64,000 nt of DNA from assembly GCF_004016445.2 (NCBI RefSeq), contig NZ_SADT02000001.1:787630-851629 (forward strand). Reading direction: 5' to 3'. How positions within the stretch are numbered: the stretch's first letter is position 1; each line of letters starts with the position of its first letter. Of the stretch, positions 35,856-43,259 are shown piece after piece. This DNA comes from Mesorhizobium sp. M2E.F.Ca.ET.219.01.1.1. GTDB lineage: Bacteria > Pseudomonadota > Alphaproteobacteria > Rhizobiales > Rhizobiaceae. The notes beneath the pieces are model-generated. The model saw only the letters and a list, made by a program, of their open reading frames with translations. It was not told the DNA's origin and searched no databases. Position numbers and translations under genes: made by a program.

Positions 35856-36164
35856 ATGGACAGCAACACGATTATTCAGATCGTTGTACAGGTAATTGCC
35901 GGCGTTATCGGCGGCCAGGCGGTTGGCGCGGCGCTGAAGCAAGCGGCGATGGGCCAGCTTACCAAAATCCTCAGCGGCGCGATCGGCGGCGTCGGCGGTG
36001 CGGCCATCCTTGGTAGCCTGTTGGGCGGCGGTGGTGTCGACGCGGCGGCCGCGGCGGGCGGAATCGGTAGCGCGCTCGACCTGAAGAACCTTCTCGGCGG
36101 CGTCGGCGGCGGCGCCATCCTGACCGGCATCATCGGCGCGGTCATGAACGCGATGAAGAAATAA
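35856..36164 (+). CDS. Glycine-zipper-rich small hydrophobic protein
   Basis: ATG 35856 (MDSNTIIQIVVQVIAGVIGG) has GGAGGG 9 bases upstream. The 102-residue product is almost entirely Gly/Ala/Val/Ile/Leu: repeated G-x-x-x-G patterns such as GGVGGAAILGSLLGGGG and GGVGGGAILTGIIGA, ending in AMKK. It is presumably a membrane or oligomerising protein. Similar Gly-rich chains include bacteriocin-like and surface peptides, but no processing or export genes lie next to it. I do not assign a function. The longer frame from 35823 has no ribosome binding site. Confidence 0.7.
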   Translation: MDSNTIIQIVVQVIAGVIGGQAVGAALKQAAMGQLTKILSGAIGGVGGAAILGSLLGGGGVDAAAAAGGIGSALDLKNLLGGVGGGAILTGIIGAVMNAMKK

Positions 36165-36328
36165 GGCCTCTCGCTTCAAGTTTTCCGATGGGCGGCTTCG
36201 GCCGCCCATTTTCGTTTCCAGGATATTTGTGCTGGCCGGCGGTGGACGGCGGTAGGCCGCCTGTCTACATCAGGGCCACAACAGGAGCGGTTCAGACTTT
36301 TCCAGGAATTGCTCGAGAAAGGAAAGCC

Positions 36329-36970
36329 ATGGGTCAGCTCAATGCCGGCATCGTGCCGGTCACGCCGTTCCAGCAGAACTGCACCGTATTGTTCGACATG
36401 GACGACAAGAACGGCGTTGTCGTCGATCCCGGCGGCGATATTGACCAGGTGCTCAAGGCGCTGAAGGACAATGCCATCAAGGCCGGCGCGATCTGGATCA
36501 CGCATGGCCATATCGACCATGCCGGCGGCGCGATGGAACTGAAGGAGGCGCTCGGCATCGACATTATCGGCCCGCACGAAGCCGACAAGCCACTGCTTGC
36601 CAACCTCGAGAACCAGGCCAAGCGTTTCGGCCTGACTGATCCGGTGCGCAATTGCGTGCCGGACCGCTTCCTCACCGAAGGCGAGACGGTGTCCTTCGGC
36701 AATCACGTGTTCGAAGTGCTGCATTGCCCGGGGCACGCGCCGGGCCATGTCGTCTACTACAACCGCGCGGCCAAATTCGCGCATGTCGGCGACGTGCTGT
36801 TCCGTGGCTCGATCGGACGCACCGATCTGCCCGGCGGCGACCACGCCGCGCTGATCGCCTCGATCAAGGACAAGCTTTTGCCGCTTGGCGACGATATCGG
36901 TTTCATCTGCGGCCATGGGCCGGGCAGCCGCTTTGGCGATGAGCGGCGGAGCAATCCGTTCTTGACCTAG
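36329..36970 (+). CDS. Metallo-beta-lactamase-fold hydrolase (glyoxalase II-like)
   Basis: ATG 36329 follows AAAGGAAAGCC. The 213-residue protein shows H-x-H-x-D-H as THGHIDHAGG (His59, His61, Asp63, His64), a further His in LHCPGHAPGHV and an Asp in VGDVLFRGSIGR. The two-metal MBL site looks complete, with the short-length architecture of glyoxalase II-like hydrolases (YcbL type). It likely hydrolyses a thioester in the cytosol. It is followed directly by a second full copy of the family A palindrome. Confidence 0.9.
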   Translation: MGQLNAGIVPVTPFQQNCTVLFDMDDKNGVVVDPGGDIDQVLKALKDNAIKAGAIWITHGHIDHAGGAMELKEALGIDIIGPHEADKPLLANLENQAKRFGLTDPVRNCVPDRFLTEGETVSFGNHVFEVLHCPGHAPGHVVYYNRAAKFAHVGDVLFRGSIGRTDLPGGDHAALIASIKDKLLPLGDDIGFICGHGPGSRFGDERRSNPFLT

Positions 36971-36974
36971 GTTA

Positions 36975-37107
36975 TGCTGATATTCAGGTGATGCCGGCCT
37001 GCGAGCGGCAGTTTCCTGCGCTTCCGGTGCTCACGTACCCAAAAGTACGCTCCGCTCCGGTTCTCGGAACCTACCGCTCTCGACTCGGCTTGACCTGAAT
37101 CTCAGCA
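36975..37107. repeat. Rhizobial intergenic palindrome, family A, full copy 2
   Basis: A 133-bp imperfect inverted repeat begins 4 bp after the metallo-hydrolase stop. Outer arms TGCTGA (36975-36980) and TCAGCA (37102-37107) pair. It shares long blocks with copy 1 (such as CCTGCGCTTCCGGTGCTCAC and the TACGCTCCG block), with substitutions on both arms, as expected for a duplicated mobile-like element under pairing constraint. Confidence 0.85.
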
Positions 37108-37142
37108 CGACCTGCCCAGTGGCGAGTGGCCGGGCCAGAAAC

Positions 37143-37169
37143 AAAAAGCGCCGCTTGAGGCGGCGCTTT
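37143..37169 (-). terminator. Intrinsic terminator after the BA14K gene
   Basis: AAAGCGCCGC (37145-37154) and GCGGCGCTTT (37160-37169) pair around TTGAG. On the minus strand the stem is followed by TTTTTG, downstream of the BA14K-like gene. Confidence 0.85.
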
Positions 37170-37193
37170 GCTTAGGGCAGGGAACCCTAAATA

Positions 37194-37604
37194 TTAATTG
37201 GCGACGCAGAAATGCTGATCGCCGTCGCTGCCCGTGAAGGTGCCGGTCCGCGAATTGAAGGTGCGATAGCGGTCCGAGCAATATTCGTACCAGGCCCTGG
37301 TCCACGGCTCGGCATAGCGGTCGGCATAGACGACGCGCGGCTGCACGTAGTAGCGGCGCACCGGCCGGGCGACATAGTAGTCGTCACCATAGGCCGGTTC
37401 GTAATAGCGCGGTCCGGGGTTGCTGAGCGCGCTGCCGATCAGGGCGCCGGCCGCCAGACCGACAACGCCGGCGGCAAGAGCGTCGCCGCTATGATTGCGA
37501 TGATGGTGCCAGCGCCAGTCATCGGCATTGGCCGCCGAGAAGGTGGCCAGGGTGGTCGCGGCAATGCCAACGCTCAGGATGGCGGTCTTGAGAAAACGGT
37601 TCAT
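37194..37604 (-). CDS. BA14K-family secreted protein
   Basis: From ATG 37604 (MNRFLKTAILSVGIAATTLA) the 136-residue protein has a signal peptide (cut near ANA-DD), a Gly/Ala hydrophobic segment (GVVGLAAGALIGSAL), and a Tyr/Arg-rich region ending with the BA14K signature WYEYCSDRYRTFNSRTGTFT plus a terminal Cys. BA14K proteins of Brucella are immunoreactive surface or periplasmic lectin-like proteins. A strong terminator follows; GAAGGAGA precedes the start. Confidence 0.88.
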   Translation of the reverse strand: MNRFLKTAILSVGIAATTLATFSAANADDWRWHHHRNHSGDALAAGVVGLAAGALIGSALSNPGPRYYEPAYGDDYYVARPVRRYYVQPRVVYADRYAEPWTRAWYEYCSDRYRTFNSRTGTFTGSDGDQHFCVAN

Positions 37605-37819
37605 CTTCGGTCTCCTTCGCGCCGGCCCGCGCATTTTTGGGGGATGCGGACCGGCTTTAGCAAAGGTTAATAGAAGACCGTGGCTGAACGGAGGCTGAAC
37701 GGAAATCCGCGCAATCGATTTTTTCGAGGCCGGTTATTCTTCGAAAGTCCAGGCACAACCCGTTCCGGGCGGGAGCGGTCCCGCCTGAAAAGCCTCCGTC
37801 GGATCCGTCGTGAGCCGGC

Positions 37820-38032
37820 TTAGCCGATCGACAGATTGACGGCCTTCGGACCCTTGCCGCGCTTGTCCGGCTCGGTGTCGAATGTCACTTTCTGCCCATC
37901 CTCAAGACCGGGAAGGCCCGACGCCTGCACAGCCGAAATGTGGACGAAGACATCCTTCGCGCCATCGTCGGGCGTGATGAAGCCGAAGCCCTTGGCATGG
38001 TTGAAGAATTTGACGGTGCCGGTCTGCGGCAT
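37820..38032 (-). CDS. Cold-shock domain protein
   Basis: A 70-residue CSD protein ([20 protein letters not shown]) with RNP1 KGFGFI and RNP2 VFVHIS motifs on an OB fold; it should bind single-stranded nucleic acid as an RNA chaperone. AAAGGAG lies 6 bases before the ATG at 38032. A close paralogue lies directly upstream on the same strand, with a terminator between, indicating tandem duplication with separate transcription. The longer frame to 38194 covers the leader. Confidence 0.95.
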   Translation of the reverse strand: MPQTGTVKFFNHAKGFGFITPDDGAKDVFVHISAVQASGLPGLEDGQKVTFDTEPDKRGKGPKAVNLSIG

Positions 38033-38159
38033 GGGAAACTCCTTTGATCCCATCAAGTCAAGTCTCGGGCCGGCAAATTGCCCGAGAGGAAATTTGTCCT
38101 TTATTTTAGCGCTATCGGCAAGAGAAAGTTTTCGCCTGCCGATCCAAGGATTTGCGCGC

Positions 38160-38189
38160 AAAAAAGGCGCGACCGTTCGGTCGCGCCTT
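38160..38189 (-). terminator. Intrinsic terminator between the two cold-shock genes
   Basis: AAGGCGCGACCG (38164-38175) pairs with CGGTCGCGCCTT (38178-38189) around TT. On the minus strand the stem is followed by a T run (38157-38163 region), closing the upstream cold-shock transcript. Confidence 0.88.
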
Positions 38190-38270
38190 CGCAATTTCGA
38201 GCCTGTCCAAAAGCCCGTTTATGATCCTGCCGCATCATTGCATCCGCAAGGACAGGCGGTTGCGCGCCGA

Positions 38271-38483
38271 TCAGGCGGCGCGCAGGTTGACCGCCTTCGG
38301 GCCTTTGCCCATGCGGTCCGGCTCGACGTCGAAGGTGACCTTCTGGCCGTCGACCAGCGTGCGCAGGCCAGATGCCTCGATCGCGGAAATATGGACGAAC
38401 ACGTCCTTGGCGCCGCCATCCGGCGTGATGAAGCCGAAGCCTTTGGTGGCGTTGAAGAACTTTACGGTACCGGTCTGGGCCAT
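38271..38483 (-). CDS. Cold-shock domain protein, paralogue
   Basis: Also 70 residues ([20 protein letters not shown]), sharing RNP1 KGFGFI and RNP2 VFVHIS with its downstream neighbour and most residues in between. GGAG precedes the ATG at 38483 at good spacing. A leader of unknown length (up to ~400 bp) lies upstream; long 5' UTRs are a common temperature-sensing feature of this family, but the precise start is not known. The two copies differ in the loop after VFVHIS. Confidence 0.95.
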   Translation of the reverse strand: MAQTGTVKFFNATKGFGFITPDGGAKDVFVHISAIEASGLRTLVDGQKVTFDVEPDRMGKGPKAVNLRAA

Positions 38484-38932
38484 TGGGGAAACTCCTTCAC
38501 CCGTGTCAGTCTTGTGGTTTGCCCGCTGCCTCGCGCCTTGGGCAAATCCCGGTGGTTGCTTCGGCGGTCATGCATTCGCGCATGGTCAAACCCCCCGCCG
38601 AAAAACGGGGCTGTCAGAGATTCACACTTATCGGGGAAAGGTCGTCCAAAACGTTCCGCTCTCCGGGTCGCAAATGCCCGAACGGGGAAATTTATTACAC
38701 GGAAACGTGATGGTTGCAAGACGACGGTCGCGGGCGGCCCGCGGCGCGTCCAACGCTGGGCCTCGATAGACCCCGTGCCGGCACGGGTCATCGGCCAGAG
38801 AGGAGCCAAGCATGGGCCAGAGCGAGGCCGTCGGCCAAGGGCTTGGCGGCGCCACAAACGGTGGTTGCGTTCGTGACGGGGAATGCGAGGATGTCGCGAG
38901 TTGGCGCGGGGTGCCGGACGGAGGAGGACACA
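38484..38932. other. Long leader / intergenic region between cold-shock and Kazal-like genes
   Basis: The 449-bp spacer between divergent genes holds the cold-shock leader and the Kazal lipoprotein upstream region. A possible hairpin lies around CCCCCGCCGAAAAACGGGG at about 38589-38611. Plus frames there are chance GC-rich ORFs without ribosome binding sites. The minus frame running across from 38462 to 41023 is a shadow of the sulfotransferase gene. Confidence 0.45.
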
Positions 38933-39316
38933 TTGCGCTTGCTGGCGATCACTCGGCAGGGCCCGGTCATTTTCATTCTCGCGGCGCTGCTCGCGGCCTG
39001 TACCGTGGTGGTCGACGATGGGCCGCGCCCGCGCCCGCCCAGGCCGCACCCGCAGCTCTGCACCATGCAGTACCAGCCGGTCTGCGCCCGGCGGGGCGGC
39101 GACCGCCAGACTTTCGCCAACGCATGCTTGGCTGAGAGGGAAGGCTACCGCATCATGCGTGACGGCCCTTGCCGCGACGGCGGCGGCGAGCAGACATTCT
39201 GCACGCGCGAATACGCCCCGGTCTGCGCCAGGCGCCAAGGGCAAGTGCGCACCTTCCCGAACGCATGCGAGGCCCGCGCGGCGGACTACCGCGTCGTCGG
39301 CGACGGTCCGTGCTGA
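38933..39316 (+). CDS. Lipoprotein with two Kazal-like protease-inhibitor domains
   Basis: The TTG at 38933 follows GGAGG by 5 bases, giving a classic lipoprotein signal (MRLLAITRQGPVIFILAALL, AAC lipobox, Cys about residue 23). The mature part is two tandem ~38-residue repeats, CTMQYQPVCARRGGDRQTFA and CTREYAPVCARRQGQVRTFP, each ending with GPC; both carry the C-x7-C-x13-C-x14-C spacing and PVC motif of Kazal-type modules. Such domains bind serine proteases. The bacterium may use it against host or self proteases at the surface; this is inference. Confidence 0.78.
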   Translation: MRLLAITRQGPVIFILAALLAACTVVVDDGPRPRPPRPHPQLCTMQYQPVCARRGGDRQTFANACLAEREGYRIMRDGPCRDGGGEQTFCTREYAPVCARRQGQVRTFPNACEARAADYRVVGDGPC

Positions 39317-39514
39317 GAAGTAACGCGGTGTCCGCCTCAACAGGCGGGTATAGACAGCGCAACGCGCGTGGTGTTGCTTAGCCTTGAATCTCTTGCCCGC
39401 ATGGCTTAGGTCCGGCGGACCAACGAACACGGCAGGTTTCCCATTAACAGAGATCAAAGAAGAGCGGCGAATGCGGGCGGCAAGCCGGGAACGGCCAGCC
39501 CGCTCGATCCCTAT

Positions 39515-41149
39515 GTGCAGCGGGCGCTGCAGCTGCACCAGGCCGGGCGCCGTCAGGAAGCCGAGGCGCTCTATCGGCAGGTCCTGGGGCAGCAGCCGAA
39601 CCATGCCGCCGCCTTGCACTTCCTCGGACTGCTGCTGCACCAGACCGGTCGCAGCGAGGAGGGGCTCGAGCTCATCGAACAGTCGGTGACGCTGCAGCCC
39701 GGGAACGCCGACTTCCTCAACAATATGGGCACGGTCATGCGCGACCTCGGTCGGGTCGCCGCCGCGGTCGATTTCTTTCGCGGCGCGGTGGATATCAAGC
39801 CGGACCAGCTGGCGGCGCGCGACAATCTCGGTTCGTCGCTGAAGCAGCTCGGCCAGTTCGACGTCGCCGAGGAGATCTATCGCGGCACGATCGGCCGCAA
39901 CCCGTTCCATGTCCGTGCCCGCATCGGGCTTGCGGAAACGCTGCAGGAGGCCGGGCGGCTGGATGAGGCGATCGCCCTGTTTCGCGAGTCCTTGTCGATC
40001 CGGCCGAAGGACGCCGAGCTGCTTTACGGGCTCAGCGTGGCCATGATGGAGAAGGGCAAGCTCGGCGAAGCCGCCGATCTTGCCCGACAGGCGGTGGCGG
40101 TTGTTCCCGGTATGGCCAAAGCCTGGCTGCTTTTGACCCAGGTCAAGCGTCAGACCGAACGCGACAAGGAGCTTTCCGGCATGGAAGCCGAGCATGCCAA
40201 GGCACCGCAGGGCAGCCTGGCGCGCATGCAGCTTTCCTTCGGTCTCGGCAAGGTCCATGACGACCTCAAGGACTATGGCCGCGCTTTCGACTATTTCGCC
40301 GAGGGCAATGCCATCCGCCGCCAGGGTATCGACTACGATCCGGTCCGCACGCGCGACGAGTTCGAGGCAATGAAGGCCGCCTTCGACAAGGCCTTCTTCG
40401 AGAAGCACCGGACGAGCGATGTTTCCGACGATACGCCGATCTTCGTTGTCGGCATGCCGCGCTCCGGCACCACGCTGGTCGAGCAGATCATCGCCAGTCA
40501 TCCGCAAGTCTATGGCGCCGGCGAGTTGAGCATCCTGAAGACGGCCGTTGGCAAGCAGTTTCCGATGAGCATGCCGGGCGGCTTTCCCGCCGGGATCGCC
40601 GATATGCCCGACAAGGCCTTCGCCGAAGCTGGTCAAGCCTATCTCGACATGCTGCATACCCGCTATCCGGGCTACCGCCATGTCACCGACAAGATGCCGG
40701 GCAACTTCATGCTGGTCGGCTTCCTGCACATGATGCTGCCGAAGGCCAAGATCGTGCATTGCGCCCGCGACGCGGCCGCCACCTGCCTGTCGATCTTCAA
40801 GGTGCATTTCCGCGGCGACAGCCACCGCTATGGCTACGATCTCGGCGAGCTCGCCGATTTCCATAACCTCTACACCGACATCATGGCGCATTGGCACAAG
40901 GTGCTGCCGGGCGTCGTGCACGACGTGCGCTATGAGGATTTCGTCGCCGACCAGGAAGGGCAAACGTGGGCGCTGATGGCGTATCTCGGCCTGCCCTGGG
41001 ACGACAAGGTTCTGTCGTTCCACGAGACGGATCGGCCGGTGCGTACCGCTTCCGCCGCGCAGGTGCGCCAGCCGATGTATCAGGGCTCGGTCGATCTGTG
41101 GAAGCGCTATGGAGACCGGCTGAAGCCGCTGCTGGACAAGCTGGGCTGA
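39515..41149 (+). CDS. TPR-sulfotransferase fusion protein
   Basis: From GTG 39515 the product is 544 residues, with about eight tetratricopeptide repeats (residues 1-215), a linker, and a sulfotransferase domain from ~300 with the PAPS 5'-phosphosulfate loop VVGMPRSGTTLVEQIIASHP at about 311-330 and the 3'-phosphate motif region HCARDAAATCLSIFKVHF. GTG 39515 has no ribosome binding site. An in-frame ATT at 39443 gives MNRDQRRAANAGGKPGTASP, which matches the N-terminus of many rhizobial TPR-sulfotransferases, so the true start may be non-AUG there. Acceptor unknown; envelope polysaccharide or protein sulfation is possible. Confidence 0.85.
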   Translation: MQRALQLHQAGRRQEAEALYRQVLGQQPNHAAALHFLGLLLHQTGRSEEGLELIEQSVTLQPGNADFLNNMGTVMRDLGRVAAAVDFFRGAVDIKPDQLAARDNLGSSLKQLGQFDVAEEIYRGTIGRNPFHVRARIGLAETLQEAGRLDEAIALFRESLSIRPKDAELLYGLSVAMMEKGKLGEAADLARQAVAVVPGMAKAWLLLTQVKRQTERDKELSGMEAEHAKAPQGSLARMQLSFGLGKVHDDLKDYGRAFDYFAEGNAIRRQGIDYDPVRTRDEFEAMKAAFDKAFFEKHRTSDVSDDTPIFVVGMPRSGTTLVEQIIASHPQVYGAGELSILKTAVGKQFPMSMPGGFPAGIADMPDKAFAEAGQAYLDMLHTRYPGYRHVTDKMPGNFMLVGFLHMMLPKAKIVHCARDAAATCLSIFKVHFRGDSHRYGYDLGELADFHNLYTDIMAHWHKVLPGVVHDVRYEDFVADQEGQTWALMAYLGLPWDDKVLSFHETDRPVRTASAAQVRQPMYQGSVDLWKRYGDRLKPLLDKLG

Positions 41150-41193
41150 TATTGAGGTGAGGCCGGCCTGCGAACGGCGGTTCCCTGCGCTTC
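41146..41193. repeat. Family A palindrome, truncated left half (copy 3)
   Basis: CTGATATTGAGGTGAGGCCGG and the following ~28 bp match the left arm of copies 1 and 2 to CCTGCGCTTC at 41184-41193. At that point similarity stops abruptly and a different palindrome (family B) begins 25 bp later. This looks like a copy cut by insertion or deletion. Confidence 0.75.
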
Positions 41194-41218
41194 ACCGTTT
41201 GATCGCGCTTCTCGCCTT

Positions 41219-41407
41219 CGTCATCCACGGGCGGAGCGGGAGCGAAGCGGGCGCGTAGACCCGAGGATCCATGCCGTGACCTCGCGCGAGGGGTAAGGCG
41301 GTGCAGAACAGAGATCGTTCTGCACCGCGGTGACACTCATAGGTAACGGAATGGATCCTCGGGTCTGCGCCGCGTCGCTTCGCTCCTTGCTCCGCCTGTG
41401 GATGACG
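41219..41407. repeat. Family B palindrome, 189-bp intergenic inverted repeat
   Basis: CGTCATCCAC (41219-41228) pairs with GTGGATGACG (41398-41407), GACCCGAGGATCCAT with ATGGATCCTCGGGTC further in, and the centre GCGGTGCAGAAC (41298-41309) pairs perfectly with GTTCTGCACCGC (41317-41328) around a 7-base loop. The outer pair and the centre share the same midpoint (41313), so it is one long folded element between the sulfotransferase and DUF1428 genes, both pointing into it. It is distinct in sequence from family A. Confidence 0.85.
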
Positions 41408-41473
41408 ATCTGACGAGCGTCTCGGCCAACCGCAAAGCATTGCGATCAGCCGACACTGGGGTTCAGTCAGCCC

Positions 41474-41827
41474 TCAAAGCTCGATAAATGGCTGGAAGCC
41501 GCCGAAGATCATGCGCTTGCCGTCGAACGGCATGGCGGACCAGTCCATCTTGAGGCGCTCATCGGCCATCACCTTGGCCATGACCGCGTCGCGGCTTTGT
41601 CTGGATTCGTAGACCACCCAGGCGAAGATGACGATCTCGTCGTCCTTGGCCTGAACGGCGCGCGGAAACGAGGTCAGCTCGCCATAGGGCACGTCGTCGC
41701 CGATGCATTCGACATAGGAGAGCGCGCCGTGCTCCATCCATATCGGGCCTGCAAGATTGGCGAGCTTCTTGTAGTCATCGAGATTTGCCTTCGGCACGGC
41801 AATCACGAAACCGTCGACATAGGACAT
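41474..41827 (-). CDS. DUF1428 (YbaA-like) family protein
   Basis: A 117-residue ferredoxin-like-fold protein (MSYVDGFVIAVPKANLDDYK) with the DUF1428 conserved parts VDGFVIAVP, MEHGALSYVECIGDDV, and the C-terminal MDWSAMPFDGKRMIFGGF. These are dimeric alpha-beta barrel proteins with no known reaction. AAAGGAG is just upstream. It shares direction with the VOC and small-protein genes that follow but is separated by 100 bp. Confidence 0.9.
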   Translation of the reverse strand: MSYVDGFVIAVPKANLDDYKKLANLAGPIWMEHGALSYVECIGDDVPYGELTSFPRAVQAKDDEIVIFAWVVYESRQSRDAVMAKVMADERLKMDWSAMPFDGKRMIFGGFQPFIEL

Positions 41828-41927
41828 GGTGAAACTCCTTTGCTAAAAAACAAGCGCCGGGTCGGCGGGGATACGACCCGGCGCGGGTGAGCGCGTCAGC
41901 CCTGCGGGCAACGCTGCTCGCTAGGAA

Positions 41928-42344
41928 TTACTTCACCGGCGCGTTCATCGCCCAGGCTACGCCGAAGGGGTCCTTCACCTGGCCCCAGCGGTCGCCCCAG
42001 AACATCACCTGCAGCGGGGTGACGACCTCGCAGCCGGCGTCGACCGCGCGCTTCCACCAGGCATCGATGTCGTCGCTGCCGAGATGGAGCTGCAGAGTAT
42101 AGCCTTGGGCCGCCTGATGCGGGTGGCCGTGTTCCGGATAGGCGTCGCCCAGCATCAGCGTCGAGCCGTTGACGTAGAGATGGATGTGCATGGTGCGGCC
42201 CTTGTCGTCCGGCGGATAGGCGAACACTTCCTCCGCGCCGAAAGCCTTCTTGTAGAATTCGGCGGCCTTGATGGCGCCGTCGACCTGCAGGTAGGGGGTC
42301 AATCCGCCAAGAACCTTGGCGCGGGGCGGGGTCTGGTCGTTCAT
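41928..42344 (-). CDS. VOC-superfamily protein, PhnB-like
   Basis: ATG 42344 (MNDQTPPRAKVLGGLTPYLQ) is preferred to a GTG at 42362 because AGAGGAAC sits 6 bases before it. The 138-residue protein is a single glyoxalase/bleomycin-resistance fold with PYLQVDGAIKAAEFYKKAFG, HIHLYVNGSTLMLGD and GDRWGQVKDPFGVAWAM. PhnB-like members often have weak or unidentified metal sites. No substrate can be stated. It lies next to the DUF1428 gene, a frequent pairing of small cytoplasmic proteins. Confidence 0.9.
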   Translation of the reverse strand: MNDQTPPRAKVLGGLTPYLQVDGAIKAAEFYKKAFGAEEVFAYPPDDKGRTMHIHLYVNGSTLMLGDAYPEHGHPHQAAQGYTLQLHLGSDDIDAWWKRAVDAGCEVVTPLQVMFWGDRWGQVKDPFGVAWAMNAPVK

Positions 42345-42492
42345 ATTCGTGTTCCTCTTCACGGAGTTTGACCTGGCTTGCGGCCCAAGGACGGACGAAG
42401 CGGCGGCGATCCTACATGCCTCCAGAAATTCTTTTTAAGCGCCTTGCGTTGCAGCCGCGCGGCCGCAAGACGATCGCATTGAAAGCATCATT

Positions 42493-42675
42493 TTATATGA
42501 CCTTCGCGGAGAAGGTGCTGGCGCGGCGGCTTTCGCGCGTTTCGAAAATCTCCGGAAAGCCGATGTCCTTGCGCAGCTCTGCAGGCAGCGAGAGCAGGAT
42601 GCGCTCGCTGCGGTGACGGGCACGCGCCTGGGCATACCGGTTGGCGAGGCGGCCGATGGACGACAGTACCGACAT
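42493..42675 (-). CDS. Small conserved-looking basic protein (possible DUF1127-like)
   Basis: A 60-residue protein (MSVLSSIGRLANRYAQARAR) with a strong ribosome binding site (GGGAGA, 7 bases before the ATG at 42675). The middle segment ILLSLPAELRKDIGFPEIFE recalls the end of DUF1127 small proteins (L-x-D-I-G). It is basic at the N-terminus and acidic mid-region. Function unknown; DUF1127 proteins are linked to phosphate, RNA or stress regulation in rhizobia, which I give only as a possibility. Confidence 0.6.
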   Translation of the reverse strand: MSVLSSIGRLANRYAQARARHRSERILLSLPAELRKDIGFPEIFETRESRRASTFSAKVI

Positions 42676-42767
42676 GATTGTTCTCCCTGGTTGATGCCGG
42701 CATCATCGTGTCGGCATCCCAAGGACGAGGCGGCAATCGGCGATCCGACAGATCGCCCCAATCTTTT

Positions 42768-43157
42768 TCAGAACACCGACGCCGCCAGCGCGGTGTCGTA
42801 ATATTCCACCATCTCGATGATCTCGCCGTCGCGGACCGTCCAGAAATTGGCGGTGCGCATGACGAACTCCTGGCCGGTGGCGCGGCGCGTCATGTGGATC
42901 TCGACCTGCGCGGCAACCTTGTCGCCACCGTCGATGATCTCGACCGGGACAAAGTGGCGGTATTCGAAGTCATGATCGAGCGCCAGCAGCCTGGAGAGGA
43001 ATTCCTGCTTGCCGTGCGCGGTGCCGGCATGACGCGATTGCCGGGGATCGGCAATCCAGCGGAAGACGACATCCTCGGCGCACCGCGCCAGGGCGCCCTC
43101 GATGTCGCGGTCCGCATAGGCTTTGTAGAGATTGCTGACGATTTCCACTGCACGCAT
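42768..43157 (-). CDS. NTF2/SnoaL-like fold protein
   Basis: A 129-residue cone-shaped alpha+beta protein (MRAVEIVSNLYKAYADRDIE) with the SnoaL-like start (x-YxAyxxgD-x-x-x-x-x-x) and FWTVRDGEIIEMVEYYDTAL near the end. Such proteins include polyketide cyclases, limonene-epoxide-hydrolase-like enzymes and many of unknown function. There is no obvious catalytic constellation visible to me. It lies between the DUF1127-like gene and the ABC-F gene on the same strand. Confidence 0.85.
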   Translation of the reverse strand: MRAVEIVSNLYKAYADRDIEGALARCAEDVVFRWIADPRQSRHAGTAHGKQEFLSRLLALDHDFEYRHFVPVEIIDGGDKVAAQVEIHMTRRATGQEFVMRTANFWTVRDGEIIEMVEYYDTALAASVF

Positions 43158-43259
43158 GGCCCGTTCCCTCCATGGCTGAGCAATCCAAGATGCTCCTTTT
43201 TTAGCAGATGGAAAAGTATTGCCGGGCCGGCGGTGGCGGCCCGGCAGGTGTATCGCCTC

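Noticed and set aside
38462..41023. 853-codon minus-strand frame opposite the sulfotransferase gene
   Set aside because: Composition shadow: it overlaps the cold-shock leader and the TPR-sulfotransferase gene and has no domain match.
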